A stretch of DNA of 63,149 nucleotides from an uncultured beta proteobacterium. GTDB lineage: Bacteria > Pseudomonadota > Gammaproteobacteria > Burkholderiales > SG8-41. The notes beneath the pieces are model-generated. The model was not told where the DNA came from and made no database searches. It was given only the letters and a program-made list of their open reading frames with translations. The stretch lies in NCBI GenBank assembly GCA_903933915.1, contig CAIZLW010000002.1, positions 1 to 63,149 of the forward strand, given 5' to 3'. This document shows, one piece after another, positions 1 through 8,986 of this stretch. Position numbers and translations under genes: made by a program. Every line of letters begins with the position of its first letter. Positions within the stretch are counted from its first letter, which is position 1.

Positions 1-435
1 GGCTTCGCCGGCGCCGACCAGGTTGCAGAACAGGGCGTCGAAATGCAGCGGGTGCTTTTCAAACGCCTGCTTCAGATTCATGCCGGTTTCAACATCCGCT
101 TTGATGGTCATCAGCAACCGTGCCACCGCCGGGTTGGAGTGACCCTTGCCAACGATGTCGAAAGCCTGCAGCAGCGGCACGCCGGACTTCATCATGGTCG
201 CCAGCTGGCGCGTGAACAGCGTGATGTCCTTTTCGGAAACGGAGCCGCCCCGGCCGAGACGCTGCTTTTTGACCTCGGTGACTTTGATGCCCTGACGGCG
301 CAGCACCGCATTGACCTGAGCTTCACCGCTGGCCTGCATTTCACCGCGCACGGTTTTTCCGGCGCGATCCTGCCCGACCCAGCGGAACGTGACTTCAACG
401 ATCTCGGGTTTACGTGCGGCAGCGGCTGTGGCCAT
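1..435 (-). CDS. pilC: Type IV pilus inner-membrane platform protein PilC, N-terminal part (runs off the window)
   Basis: Partial gene: 145 codons are open from an ATG at 435 to the left edge with no stop. The product begins MATAAAARKPEIVEV and contains FTRQLATMMKAGVPLLQAFDI around residues 74-94, the hallmark start of the first GspF/PilC domain. In the family this polytopic inner-membrane protein is the platform on which the PilB and PilT ATPases drive pilus assembly and retraction. A strong ribosome binding site (ggaggctcagc) precedes the ATG. The plus-strand open frame over the same bases is an antisense shadow. GspF of a type II secretion system is the alternative, but placement next to a CorC-like gene and ffh fits pilC. 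Confidence 0.85.
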   Translation of the reverse strand, partial: MATAAAARKPEIVEVTFRWVGQDRAGKTVRGEMQASGEAQVNAVLRRQGIKVTEVKKQRLGRGGSVSEKDITLFTRQLATMMKSGVPLLQAFDIVGKGHSNPAVARLLMTIKADVETGMNLKQAFEKHPLHFDALFCNLVGAGEA

Positions 436-549
436 GCTGAGCCTCCAAAATCTCTCAAGGAACCAATAAGTTACGAGCGGTTATTGATGGAATGATGCCT
501 TTACTGGCCCCCTTTGTAAAGGCGATACCGCACACCGGCACACCGCCGC

Positions 550-1845
550 TCAGGGCTTGGCCGGGGGCAATACCCTGACGCTTTTGATCACCCGATCCTG
601 GGTTTGCACGATTTCCAGCGGATGGCCGGCGATGCGCACGCTGGTATTGGGCTCCGGAATGTCCTGCAAATGCTCCAGAATCAGCCCGTTCAGCGTCTTC
701 GGTCCGTCCAGCGGAAAGCGGAAGCCCAGTTTGCGGTTGAGTTCGCGCAGCAGCGTTCCGCCTTCAATGACGTAACTGCCGTCGGGTTGCGGGTGCAGGC
801 CGCGCGCCATCAGCGGCGACTGCGTGGTGAACTCGCCGATGATTTCTTCAAGGATGTCTTCCAGGGTCACCAGACCCATGATTTCGCCATATTCATCGAC
901 GACCAGGCTGACGCCGCTGGCGTGTTCCTGGAAATTCTGGATTTGCGCCAGCAGCGGCGTTGCGGAAGGCACGAAATGCGCATCGCGGATCATGTCGCGC
1001 AGGCTTTCCGTTGTGAGTTCGTCGCGCTGGATCAGGGTCAACGCGTGGCGCACGCGCAAAGTGCCGACGACGTTGTCAAACTGGTCCTGGTACACCACGA
1101 CACGGCGGTGGTGCGCCGTGGACAGTTGCGCGGTGATTTCCTCGAGCGGCAGATCCAGATTGATGCTCTCGATCTGATTGCGCGGGACCATCACGTCGTC
1201 GACGGTGATGGCGCCGATTTCCAGCAGATTGAGCAGCACCGAGGCATGTTTTTTCGGCAGGACGTTGGATGATTCGAGGACGATGGTGCGGATTTCATCG
1301 ATGGACAAGGGCTGAGCGCCGGATTCCTGCGGCTGCAGGCGCAGGGCCTTGAGTGCCATGCCGAGCAGGGTGTCGGTAGATTTCGTCAGGAGATGCACAA
1401 ACGGCGCGGTAGTCCAGGCGAGTATGCGCATCGGCCACGCCACGAAACGGGAAATGTTCTCGGCGCTGTGCTGGCCGAGCCGTTTCGGTACGATTTCACC
1501 GACGACAATCGAGAAATAGGTCACCACGACAACCACGATCGTGGTGGAGGCGATGTTGGCGGTTTTGTGTTCGAGGCCTTGGGCCTGCAGCCATACCGCA
1601 AACGGCTCGGCGAGAATGGCTTCGCCGACAATGCCGTTGAGCAGGCCGATCGAGGTGATGCCGATCTGCACGGTTGAAAGAAATCGCGTCGGATTGGCGC
1701 TGAGTTTGATCGCGGCAGCGGCCAGTTTGTCGCCGCGCTGCGCCAGCGTCGACAGTTTTGACTGGCGCGCGGTGAGCAGCGCAACCTCCGACATGGCGAA
1801 GGCGCCGTTGAGCAGGATCAGGCAGGCGAGAATCAGTACTTCCAT
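550..1845 (-). CDS. CNNM/CBS-domain membrane protein of the HlyC/CorC (TlyC-like) family
   Basis: 431 residues. An N-terminal DUF21/CNNM membrane domain (about residues 1-180, hydrophobic from the first residues, with the VGEIVPKRLG segment) is followed by paired CBS domains (about 200-330; VPRNQIESINLDLP, VDEYGEIMGLVTLEDILEEI) and a C-terminal CorC_HlyC domain (about 345-425). The full architecture is present and the length is normal. Relatives act in Mg2+/Co2+ resistance and possibly Mg2+ efflux; older names call them hemolysins. It reads in the same direction as the CcsA-like gene upstream (42-bp gap), so the two may be co-transcribed. Confidence 0.85.
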   Translation of the reverse strand: MEVLILACLILLNGAFAMSEVALLTARQSKLSTLAQRGDKLAAAAIKLSANPTRFLSTVQIGITSIGLLNGIVGEAILAEPFAVWLQAQGLEHKTANIASTTIVVVVVTYFSIVVGEIVPKRLGQHSAENISRFVAWPMRILAWTTAPFVHLLTKSTDTLLGMALKALRLQPQESGAQPLSIDEIRTIVLESSNVLPKKHASVLLNLLEIGAITVDDVMVPRNQIESINLDLPLEEITAQLSTAHHRRVVVYQDQFDNVVGTLRVRHALTLIQRDELTTESLRDMIRDAHFVPSATPLLAQIQNFQEHASGVSLVVDEYGEIMGLVTLEDILEEIIGEFTTQSPLMARGLHPQPDGSYVIEGGTLLRELNRKLGFRFPLDGPKTLNGLILEHLQDIPEPNTSVRIAGHPLEIVQTQDRVIKSVRVLPPAKP

Positions 1846-1887
1846 TTGTGCACCTCGATATCGAGGCCGGCATTGACGCCGGCCCGG

Positions 1888-2712
1888 TCAGCTGCGGCCG
1901 AGCAGAATTTCCAGAACGAACTTGCTGCCGAGATAGGCCAGCACCAGCAGCAGGAATCCGGCGAGCGTCCAGCGTACGGCGACGCGGCCGCGCCAGCCGC
2001 GGAAATGGCGGCCGAGCAGCAGCGCCGCAAATACGGCCCATGACACGAAGCCGAAGATGGTCTTGTGATTGAGCCGGGCGGCTTTGCCGAATACTTCTTC
2101 CGAAAAGAAAACCCCGCTGACGAGTGTCAGCGTCAGCATGATGAATCCGGCCCAGATGATGCGGAACAGGAGCGTTTCCATGGTCAGCAGCGGCGGCAGG
2201 CGGCGCAGGCCGGCGGGCAGTGAGCCCAGATGCAGGCGGCGTTCCAGCATCGCCATCAGCAGCACGTGCAGCGATGCAATGGTGAACAGGCTGTAGGCCG
2301 CCATCGACATCAGCAGATGCAGTTTGAACGCCAGCAGTTCGGTGTTGGGAAGCGGTTTTGCAGCGGGCAGAAGCGCGGGCAGTAAAGCCGCCACGGCGGC
2401 GACCGGCAGGATCAGCGCCTGCAGGCCCTCAAGCCGGTAGAACAGACTGCCCAGCCAGTAAATCAGCACGGTGAGCCAGAGGATTGCGGAGATTGCGTCG
2501 CCGACGCCGATGCGCAGTGTGTTGCCGGCGAACATCGCGCCGAACAGCACCGCGCCATGCACGGTGAGCGTGGCCAGCACAGCGGCGCGTTCGGCAATGC
2601 CGCGCGCGGGCGTCATTGCCGGCGTCGACGCTGACCAGTGCAGCCGCCAGAAGTAAGCGGCCATGGCCGCATAAAGAAGCGCGCTGCCGAGATACGGTAA
2701 AATTACCTGCAT
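1888..2712 (-). CDS. ypjD: CcsA/YpjD-like inner-membrane protein (cytochrome c assembly family)
   Basis: 274 residues, almost all hydrophobic with about eight membrane segments, starting MQVILPYLGSALLYAAMAAYF. Size and pattern match the YpjD branch of the cytochrome c assembly (CcsA/CcmC) family, whose gene often lies next to ffh in beta- and gammaproteobacteria. Family members are linked to haem handling, but YpjD's own role is not settled. It is divergent from ffh with only 21 bp between the start codons, so the two promoters must overlap each other or the coding regions. The start could lie a few codons downstream. Confidence 0.8.
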   Translation of the reverse strand: MQVILPYLGSALLYAAMAAYFWRLHWSASTPAMTPARGIAERAAVLATLTVHGAVLFGAMFAGNTLRIGVGDAISAILWLTVLIYWLGSLFYRLEGLQALILPVAAVAALLPALLPAAKPLPNTELLAFKLHLLMSMAAYSLFTIASLHVLLMAMLERRLHLGSLPAGLRRLPPLLTMETLLFRIIWAGFIMLTLTLVSGVFFSEEVFGKAARLNHKTIFGFVSWAVFAALLLGRHFRGWRGRVAVRWTLAGFLLLVLAYLGSKFVLEILLGRS

Positions 2713-2733
2713 GCAACCAGTTTACCTTAAGCC

Positions 2734-4089
2734 ATGTTCGACAACCTGACCGGCCGTCTGGCGCGCGTCGTCAAGACGCTGCGCGGCGAAGCGCGGCTGA
2801 CCGAAGCCAACACCCAGGACGCGCTGCGCGAAGTGCGCATGGCGCTGCTTGAGGCCGACGTTGCGCTGCCCGTGGTGAAGGCGTTCATCGACCGCGTCCG
2901 CGAAAAAGCCGTGGGTGAAGAGGTGGTCGGTAGCCTGACGCCGGGCCAGGCCCTGGTCGGTGTCGTGCACCGCGAACTGGTGGCGCTGATGGGCGAGCAC
3001 AATGAATCGCTCAACCTCGCGGTGCAGCCGCCGGCGGTTATCCTGATGGCGGGTCTGCAGGGCGCCGGCAAAACGACGACGGCGGGCAAGCTGGCGCGCT
3101 GGCTGCGTATCGAACAGAAAAAGAAGGTGCTGCTGGCGAGTTGCGACGTCTACCGTCCTGCGGCCATCGAGCAGCTGAAAGTGCTGGCGGGACAGGTCGA
3201 GGTTGATTTTCACCCCGTCGCCGAAGGCGAGAAGCCGGTTGATATCGCGAAGCGGGCGCTGCAATACGCGCGCACTCATTACCACGATGTGCTGATCGTC
3301 GATACCGCGGGCCGGCTCGCCATCGACGAGGCGATGATGCAGGAAATCCGCGAACTGCATGCCGCGGTAAACCCCATCGAAACGCTGTTTGTGGTCGACG
3401 CAATGCAGGGCCAGGATGCAGTGAATGTCGCCAAGGCCTTCGGCGAGGCATTGCCGCTGACCGGGATCATCCTGACCAAGCTCGATGGCGACTCGCGCGG
3501 CGGTGCCGCGCTGTCGGTGCGCCATGTCACCGGCAAGCCGATCAAGTTTGCCGGCACCGGCGAGAAAGTCACCGGGCTGGAAGCGTTTCACCCGGACCGC
3601 CTGGCGTCGCGCATCCTCGGTATGGGCGATGTGCTGTCGCTGATCGAGGATGTGACGAAATCGATCGATCGCGATGAGGCCGAGAAACTGGCGCGCAAGG
3701 TCAAAAGCGGCAAGGGTTTTGACCTTGAGGATTTCAAGCAGCAGGTCGCGCAGATGCGCAAGATGGGCGGCGTCACTGCGCTGATGGACAAATTGCCCGC
3801 GCATCTGGCGCAGGCGGCGGCGCAGGGCGCTCCGCAGATGGACGACAAGGCGACGCGCCGCATCGAGGGCATCATCAACGCGATGACGCGGCTTGAGCGC
3901 ACCAAGCCGGAACTGATCAAGGCTTCGCGCAAGCGGCGCATTGCCGCCGGCGCCGGGGTGACGGTTCAGGAAGTGAACCGGCTGCTCAGCCAGTTCGAAC
4001 AGACCCAGAAAATGATGAAGATGGTCGCCAAGGGCGGTATGGCGAAAATGATGCGCTCGATGAAAGGCATGTTCCCGGGCATGCGCTGA
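2734..4089 (+). CDS. ffh: Signal recognition particle protein Ffh (SRP54)
   Basis: 451 residues, normal for Ffh. The N domain begins MFDNLTGRLARVVKTLRG. The GTPase domain carries the P-loop GLQGAGKTTTAGKLA (about 105-119), DTAGR (about 190) and TKLDGDSRGG (about 248-257). The C-terminal methionine-rich M domain ends MMKMVAKGGMAKMMRSMKG and binds signal peptides and 4.5S RNA. It targets ribosomes making membrane proteins to FtsY at the inner membrane. The 4.5S RNA gene is not visible nearby. The long minus-strand frame over positions 2722-3804 is a shadow. Confidence 0.98.
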   Translation: MFDNLTGRLARVVKTLRGEARLTEANTQDALREVRMALLEADVALPVVKAFIDRVREKAVGEEVVGSLTPGQALVGVVHRELVALMGEHNESLNLAVQPPAVILMAGLQGAGKTTTAGKLARWLRIEQKKKVLLASCDVYRPAAIEQLKVLAGQVEVDFHPVAEGEKPVDIAKRALQYARTHYHDVLIVDTAGRLAIDEAMMQEIRELHAAVNPIETLFVVDAMQGQDAVNVAKAFGEALPLTGIILTKLDGDSRGGAALSVRHVTGKPIKFAGTGEKVTGLEAFHPDRLASRILGMGDVLSLIEDVTKSIDRDEAEKLARKVKSGKGFDLEDFKQQVAQMRKMGGVTALMDKLPAHLAQAAAQGAPQMDDKATRRIEGIINAMTRLERTKPELIKASRKRRIAAGAGVTVQEVNRLLSQFEQTQKMMKMVAKGGMAKMMRSMKGMFPGMR

Positions 4090-4133
4090 GCATTTCCGGG
4101 GCCGTCGTTTTTTGTGTTGTGCCTTGCGGCCGC

Positions 4134-4985
4134 CTATTTCAGGCTGAAGCCCTGGCGCCGGATGTAGGCGCCGAAATCCGCACGCTCCGGCTCGGCGTAT
4201 TGCCGGGCCTTGTCTTCCGACCAGCCGTAAAATTCTGCAGCGCCGAACTGCTTGATACGCCGCTGCTTGCCGTACGGGTGGTTGGCATTACGCCGCTGGT
4301 CGTAGGCATCCACATGTTCGCGCAACCGGGTTTCGTCGTAGCGGTCGGTATGCACCGTGACGTCCAATGGCAGCCGCGGGCTGATGTGGCCAGACGCCGC
4401 CGGGTAACCCACGCATAAGCCGGCGACCGGAAACACACCTTCCGGCAGTTCCAGTTCACGGCTGACGGTATCAATGGCGTTGCGGATGGCGCTGATCGGG
4501 CAGGTGCCGAGACCGGCGGCTTCGGCGGCGCTGATGAAATTCATCATCACGATGCCGGCATCCACCGCCGCATTCATGAAGTGGTCGAGGTGTTCGTTGG
4601 CGAAGGGTTTGCCGCGCCATTCCCCGATGTGGCGGATGCGCCGGTTGTTGCCGCAGAACACCAGGAACACCGGCGCATCCAGGATCCACGGCATTTCCGG
4701 GAGATGCGCGACGATGCGCCGGCGTTTGGCGGCGTCGGCGACATGAATGATGTCGGCCTGCTGCAGATCGCTTTTGGTCGGTGCCGACAGCGCGCAGGCG
4801 CAGAGCAGCCGCAACAGGTCCGGACTGACCGGATCCGGGCGATAGCGGCGCAGCGACCGGTGTTCGGCGATACGCGCCAGTTCGGCGATGCCGGACTGTT
4901 CTGGCGTCACGGTGAAGGCTTCACCGTAGCGGGTATTGCAGGCGGCTGTGATGCGATCCGCCGGGCTTTTTTCAGATTTATTCAT
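4134..4985 (-). CDS. Nitroreductase-family FMN oxidoreductase
   Basis: 283 residues with the nitroreductase fold. RSLRRYRPDPVSPDLLRLL, then CACALSAPTKSDLQQADI matches the first FMN-contact region, and GLGTCPISAIRN and LPEGVFPVAGLCVGYPA match the second. These enzymes are usually NAD(P)H-dependent flavin dimers acting on nitroaromatics, quinones or flavins; the substrate here cannot be read. It is an NfsA-like branch with a long C-terminal tail. It converges on ffh (45-bp gap) and is divergent from rpsP. An AT-rich repeat sits immediately upstream of its ATG. Confidence 0.85.
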   Translation of the reverse strand: MNKSEKSPADRITAACNTRYGEAFTVTPEQSGIAELARIAEHRSLRRYRPDPVSPDLLRLLCACALSAPTKSDLQQADIIHVADAAKRRRIVAHLPEMPWILDAPVFLVFCGNNRRIRHIGEWRGKPFANEHLDHFMNAAVDAGIVMMNFISAAEAAGLGTCPISAIRNAIDTVSRELELPEGVFPVAGLCVGYPAASGHISPRLPLDVTVHTDRYDETRLREHVDAYDQRRNANHPYGKQRRIKQFGAAEFYGWSEDKARQYAEPERADFGAYIRRQGFSLK

Positions 4986-5014
4986 AATATTTTATTTAAA
5001 AACAATTGGTTATG
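4984..5014 (-). repeat. AT-rich dispersed repeat, copy A
   Basis: An almost pure A/T stretch containing TTTAAAAACAA on the plus strand, directly upstream of the nitroreductase start. It matches the core of the other dispersed copies (13921, 22585, 36313, 50647, 52743, 58716) but diverges after the AAACAA. It may carry the nitroreductase promoter. Confidence 0.5.
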
Positions 5015-5071
5015 TTATTTTTCCGCAATTCCGGCTGTATCCCGGGTATTTGCGCTGATCGTCATTAAACG

Positions 5072-5101
5072 TTGCTTCAAGAGGTGAAAGTAACGTAAAA
5101 T
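5072..5101 (+). promoter_or_regulatory. Possible sigma-70 promoter for the rpsP operon
   Basis: TTGCTT (5072-5077), an 18-base spacer and TAAAAT (5096-5101), 40 bp before the rpsP ATG, in the only sizeable non-coding gap upstream of this operon. Confidence 0.4.
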
Positions 5102-5140
5102 CCGCCCCTTTCGACTTTTTCAGTCACCGGGAAATCCGTC

Positions 5141-5398
5141 ATGGTGGTGGTCCGTTTAGCTCGTGGAGGCGCCAAAAAGCGCCCGTTTTTCAATCTCGTC
5201 GTAGCCGACTCGCGGTTTCCTCGCGACGGCCGCTTTATCGAGCGCCTGGGTTTTTACGATCCCAAAGCGCCGGAAGGCCGCGAACGTCTGCGTATCAACA
5301 GTGAGCGCCTTGCATTCTGGCAAGACAAAGGTGCGCAACTGTCAGACACAGTCACCCGTCTCGTCAAGCAGGCTGGTGCCCAAAAAGCTGCTGCCTGA
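5141..5398 (+). CDS. rpsP: 30S ribosomal protein S16
   Basis: 85 residues starting [17 protein letters not shown], with [21 protein letters not shown], the highly conserved S16 core. It is a component of the small ribosomal subunit needed for 30S assembly. It is the first gene of the classic rpsP-rimM-trmD-rplS operon. Its 3' end may overlap the start of rimM. Confidence 0.98.
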   Translation: MVVVRLARGGAKKRPFFNLVVADSRFPRDGRFIERLGFYDPKAPEGRERLRINSERLAFWQDKGAQLSDTVTRLVKQAGAQKAAA

Positions 5399-5921
5399 GC
5401 AGTCGGTTGCTGAACGGCTGGTAGTCATGGGGCGCGTGATTGCGCCCTACGGTGTCAACGGCTGGATCAAGATTCAGCCGTTCACGCAGGAAAGCCGGGG
5501 GTTGCTCGATTATTCGTTGTGGCAGGTCGGTCGCGAAGGCGCCTGGCAGCCGCGATCCGTGGAGTCTGCAAAAGTGCATGGCGCTACGGTGGTTGCAAAG
5601 CTGGCCGGCGTCACCGACCGTGATCAGGCGGCGGTGCTGCAGGGAATGCGGATCGCGATATCGCGCGACGAATTTCCCGAGTCGGCGTCCGGGGAGTTTT
5701 ACTGGGCTGACCTTGTCGGGCTGCGGGTGGTGAATGCGGCCGGGGTTGATCTGGGAACAGTGTCCCGGGTGTTTGAAACCGGGGCCAATGATGTGCTGGT
5801 GGTGGAGGATAAGGTGGCGGGTGGTGAGCTCGAACGGCTGCTTCCCTTCATCGAGACGGTGATCCTCAATGTTGATCCCGCAGGCGGCAAGATAACCGTC
5901 GACTGGGAAGCTGATTACTGA
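5376..5921 (+). CDS. rimM: Ribosome maturation factor RimM
   Basis: About 181 residues from a GTG at 5376. The RimM N-terminal barrel ([21 protein letters not shown]) and PRC-barrel domain ([45 protein letters not shown]) are intact. It assists 30S assembly around S19/16S helix 33. The start is uncertain: the frame is open upstream to 5301 and the first downstream ATG (5427) would cut into the conserved first strand, so a start overlapping the end of rpsP by about 23 bp is favoured. It ends in an ATGA overlap with trmD, implying translational coupling. Confidence 0.9.
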   Translation: MPKKLLPEQSVAERLVVMGRVIAPYGVNGWIKIQPFTQESRGLLDYSLWQVGREGAWQPRSVESAKVHGATVVAKLAGVTDRDQAAVLQGMRIAISRDEFPESASGEFYWADLVGLRVVNAAGVDLGTVSRVFETGANDVLVVEDKVAGGELERLLPFIETVILNVDPAGGKITVDWEADY

Positions 5922-6685
5922 TGTTGCAGTTTGATGTGGTCACGCTGTTTCCGGCGATGTTCGATGCGGTAACCGAATTGGGGGTTACCGGTCGCGCCAG
6001 GGAGCGCGGGTTGTACCAGTTTGTGGCGTGGAATCCGCGGGATTTCACGACGAATGCGCACCGCACCGTGGATGACCGGCCTTACGGCGGCGGTCCCGGC
6101 ATGGTGATGATGGCGGAACCGCTGGACAAGGCGCTGGCAGCAGCGCGGCAGCGGCAGATGAGCGCCGGGGTCGAGCGGCCGCGGGTCGTGCACCTGACGC
6201 CGCAGGGAAGATTGCTGGATCATGCGCTGGTTGCAGAGTTGGCGCATGAGCAGGGGCTGGTGCTGCTGGCAGGTCGCTACGAAGGTGTGGACGAGCGACT
6301 GATCGAGCGCCAGGTCATCGAGGAAATCTCGATTGGTGATTATGTATTGAGCGGCGGTGAACTGGCCGCGATGGTGTTGATGGACAGTGTGGTGCGGCAA
6401 TTGCCCGGCGCTTTGGGTGATGCCGAATCAGCCAGCCAGGATTCGTTTGTCGACGGCCTGCTGGACCACCCGCACTACACGCGCCCGGAAGTGTACGGGG
6501 ACGCGACGGTGCCGGCGGTGCTGCTGTCAGGTAACCACGCGGTAATCACGCGCTGGCGTTTGAAGCAGTCGCTGGGGCGAACGTGGCAGCGACGGCCGGA
6601 TTTGCTGGAACGACGGGTATTGACCGCAGAAGAGCGGGAACTGCTCGACGAGTATCGCCGCGAACAGGACAGCGGTAGGGTTTAA
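5921..6685 (+). CDS. trmD: tRNA (guanine-N1-)-methyltransferase TrmD
   Basis: 254 residues, normal size. It starts [19 protein letters not shown], followed by [15 protein letters not shown] and the trefoil-knot S-adenosylmethionine site [15 protein letters not shown] and [15 protein letters not shown]. It makes m1G37 in tRNAs, preventing +1 frameshifting. The ATG overlaps the rimM stop (ATGA). Confidence 0.98.
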   Translation: MLQFDVVTLFPAMFDAVTELGVTGRARERGLYQFVAWNPRDFTTNAHRTVDDRPYGGGPGMVMMAEPLDKALAAARQRQMSAGVERPRVVHLTPQGRLLDHALVAELAHEQGLVLLAGRYEGVDERLIERQVIEEISIGDYVLSGGELAAMVLMDSVVRQLPGALGDAESASQDSFVDGLLDHPHYTRPEVYGDATVPAVLLSGNHAVITRWRLKQSLGRTWQRRPDLLERRVLTAEERELLDEYRREQDSGRV

Positions 6686-6734
6686 CCGCGAACGCCATGA
6701 TGGCGGACGCAATCAAGTTTGAGGGAGTTACGAG

Positions 6735-7142
6735 ATGAACGTCATACAGCAGCTGGAACAGGAAGAAATGAAGCGTCTGGGCCGCAAGACCCCGGAATTC
6801 GTCGCCGGTGACACGGTCATCGTCAACGTCAACGTGGTCGAGGGCGAGCGCAAGCGTGTCCAGGCCTACGAAGGCGTGGTCATTGCCAAGCGCAACCGGG
6901 GTATCAACTCCTCGTTCATCGTGCGCAAGATTTCCTCGGGTGAGGGTGTCGAGCGGACATTCCAGACCTACTCACCGTCAATCGCCAGCATCGAAGTGAA
7001 GCGTCGCGGTGATGTCGGCCGTTCGAAGCTCTACTACCTGCGCGGCCTGTCGGGCAAAGCGGCCCGCATCAAGGAAAAGCTCACCGTCAGCACCGCGGTG
7101 GTTGCTGCGGTCGAGGCAGAAGCCGCGCCGGCCGAAAAGTAA
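6735..7142 (+). CDS. rplS: 50S ribosomal protein L19
   Basis: 135 residues starting [15 protein letters not shown], with [31 protein letters not shown]-type sequence and the C-terminal [18 protein letters not shown]. It lies at the subunit interface of the 50S particle. It is the last gene of the operon, with a clear ribosome binding site (gagggagtta) and a strong terminator 17 bp downstream. The C-terminal extension (about 20 residues, Ala/Glu-rich) is common in betaproteobacteria. Confidence 0.98.
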   Translation: MNVIQQLEQEEMKRLGRKTPEFVAGDTVIVNVNVVEGERKRVQAYEGVVIAKRNRGINSSFIVRKISSGEGVERTFQTYSPSIASIEVKRRGDVGRSKLYYLRGLSGKAARIKEKLTVSTAVVAAVEAEAAPAEK

Positions 7143-7158
7143 GTATTTTGTATCCCTG

Positions 7159-7190
7159 AAAAAGGCGGCCGCGGCCGCCTTTTTCTTTGT
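7159..7190 (+). terminator. Rho-independent terminator of the rpsP-rplS operon
   Basis: A perfect 12-bp stem (aaaaaggcggcc, 7159-7170, with ggccgccttttt, 7173-7184) and a 2-base loop end in a T-run just after rplS. Confidence 0.9.
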
Positions 7191-7241
7191 TCATGACTGT
7201 CATGCAGGGGCTCTGCGGCGGGGCGCCGCTACAATAACGGC

Positions 7242-8975
7242 ATGATTCTGCAACGCCAGACCGCGGCCTTTTTTGCATGTACTTTCGTGACAGCGATGAT
7301 GATCGCGCCGACAGCACATGCCGCCGACGAACTCGCCGCCACGCGCAGCTTGGCGGAAGCCGGTGCGGCCCAACTCGCACTGCAGCGCGTGGATATGCTG
7401 CAGCCGGCTGCGGTGACAGCGTCGCCCCAGAAGGGGTCTTCCCCGGGGGCGCCCCCCAAGGGGACTTCCTTCGGGGCGCCCTGGGCTGAGTGGGAGCGCC
7501 TGCGACTCCAGTTGCTGGTGTCCGGTGGATCACATGAAATGCTGCTGCAGCGCGTTGCCGCCATGCCTGTCGGTGTCGAGGCGGCGGTTGCCGCCGATTT
7601 TCATGCGGCGGCGGCGCGTTCAGCGCTGGCCATCGGGCGCGGCGCTGCCGCACGTGATCAGGCGGCGCGCGCGCTGTGGTCCCCGGGCACTGACGCCGCG
7701 CGTCTGCGTGAGTTGCGCCTGCTGGTGATCCGCAGTCTGGTTGATGACGGGCAGACCGACGAAGCCTATCGCAGCATGCTGCGGTTTCAGCAGGATTACC
7801 GGCCGCTGGATGCGGCGACGGCGACACAGTTTGTCGACGGTTTGCTGGATATGAAACGGGTCAAGGAAGCCGTGATCTGGCTGGGTCTGCTCGATGAGCG
7901 CGGCGCGACGAAACTGCGCTTGCGCCTGCATACCGGCCTACTATCCCCCGCGGATGTGGCCACGCAGGCGCGGGCCGGCATCGCGCGCAGCGAAGATCCG
8001 GCATGGTGGCGGGTATTGCTGGAAGCCGGCGAACGGCAGCCTGCGGCGGCGCTGAAAATCGAAGCCCTGGAGCAATTGCTCGACCGCGCGGATGCGTCTG
8101 CTGCCGATGCATCACGACTGTGGGAGGTTTATCTCGCGTATGCGCGCAGTGCCGCGAATACGCACCAGCTGCTGGCCGGGGATGAATCCAGCTGGCTGGA
8201 GTTTGCGCTGAAACGCAAAGACGCCGAGCCAGTCGTGGCACGCGCGTACCTGGCCTACCTTGCGCGCGAGGGGCGCGCTGAATTCTTGCGCCGCACCGCA
8301 CAGGCTCAGCTCGCATCAAGCCTGATTGCTGCGCGCCTGCCGCGTACGGCGCTGCAGGTTTTCAGTGCCTGGCCCGCTGATCCGGCGGTGCTGGCGGCGG
8401 ATACGCGTTATCAGTTAGGCAGCGCGGCCGAGGCGTTGCAGCAGCCTATGCGCGCACTGCAATACCGGCAGGGACTGCCGGCGCCGGAGGGCATTGCCCC
8501 CGCGGTTTGGGATTTGCGCATGGCGGGGCTGGCCTTGCGCGCCGGGCGAGGTGATGTCGTTACCGGTATCACCCGGCAACTGGCGGCGGCCAACACGCCG
8601 ATTCCGGCTGTACAGTTGCCCGAGTGGATAGCGCTGGCGGCGCAACTGGCCGACCACGGACTCGCCGCAGAAACGCAGCTGCTGGTCGGGCGCGTCATGC
8701 CTTATGCCGACTCGACGCAGGGGCGCGCCCTGCTCGCCGCAACAGTCCGTGCGTTGGAGTCCGGCAGCCAGCCTTTGCTGGTCGCTGAATATCACCTGCG
8801 TCTCGCTTTGAACGCGCCGCAGGTCGATGCGGCGGCAGAGGCCCGGTTGCGCGCGGGACTCAATCTGGCGCGCGGCGGCTTGCGCGATGATGCCCGCGCA
8901 CAATTCGAATGGTTGCTGAAAAATGCACGTGATCCGGCGCAGATTGCCGTGGCGCGCCGCGAACTCGGGTTTTAA
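7242..8975 (+). CDS. Exported TPR-like helical-repeat protein, function unknown
   Basis: 577 residues with a signal peptide (MILQRQTAAFFACTFVTAMM...TAHA|AD), so probably periplasmic. After residue 80 the protein is Ala/Leu/Arg-rich and wholly helical in character, with repeats resembling degenerate tetratricopeptide repeats (ARLRELRLLVIRSLVDDG, ALGRVMPYADS-like units). I do not recognise a named family. Residues 61-78 (SPQKGSSPG then APPKGTSFG) come from a DNA repeat inserted in frame. The ATG follows a TACAAT box by only six bases and has no Shine-Dalgarno sequence, so the message may be leaderless. Confidence 0.7.
   Translation: MILQRQTAAFFACTFVTAMMIAPTAHAADELAATRSLAEAGAAQLALQRVDMLQPAAVTASPQKGSSPGAPPKGTSFGAPWAEWERLRLQLLVSGGSHEMLLQRVAAMPVGVEAAVAADFHAAAARSALAIGRGAAARDQAARALWSPGTDAARLRELRLLVIRSLVDDGQTDEAYRSMLRFQQDYRPLDAATATQFVDGLLDMKRVKEAVIWLGLLDERGATKLRLRLHTGLLSPADVATQARAGIARSEDPAWWRVLLEAGERQPAAALKIEALEQLLDRADASAADASRLWEVYLAYARSAANTHQLLAGDESSWLEFALKRKDAEPVVARAYLAYLAREGRAEFLRRTAQAQLASSLIAARLPRTALQVFSAWPADPAVLAADTRYQLGSAAEALQQPMRALQYRQGLPAPEGIAPAVWDLRMAGLALRAGRGDVVTGITRQLAAANTPIPAVQLPEWIALAAQLADHGLAAETQLLVGRVMPYADSTQGRALLAATVRALESGSQPLLVAEYHLRLALNAPQVDAAAEARLRAGLNLARGGLRDDARAQFEWLLKNARDPAQIAVARRELGF
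7423..7476 (+). repeat. Two tandem 27-bp GC-rich units inside a coding region
   Basis: Unit 1 (7423-7449) and unit 2 (7450-7476) share the pattern CGCCCC..AAGGGG.CTTCC..CGGGG and each contains internal dyads (CCCC..AAGGGG, CCTTCGGGG). Because 27 is a multiple of three, the reading frame is kept and two related nonapeptides result. It resembles an intragenic palindromic repeat (REP/RPE-like); I saw no other copy in the window. Confidence 0.7.
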
Positions 8976-8986
8976 TCACACCGCGC

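Noticed and set aside
40-500. Plus-strand 150-codon open frame at the window start
   Set aside because: The minus strand encodes a convincing PilC N-terminus with its own ribosome binding site.
2722-3804. 360-codon open frame antisense to ffh
   Set aside because: A shadow of the intact ffh gene.
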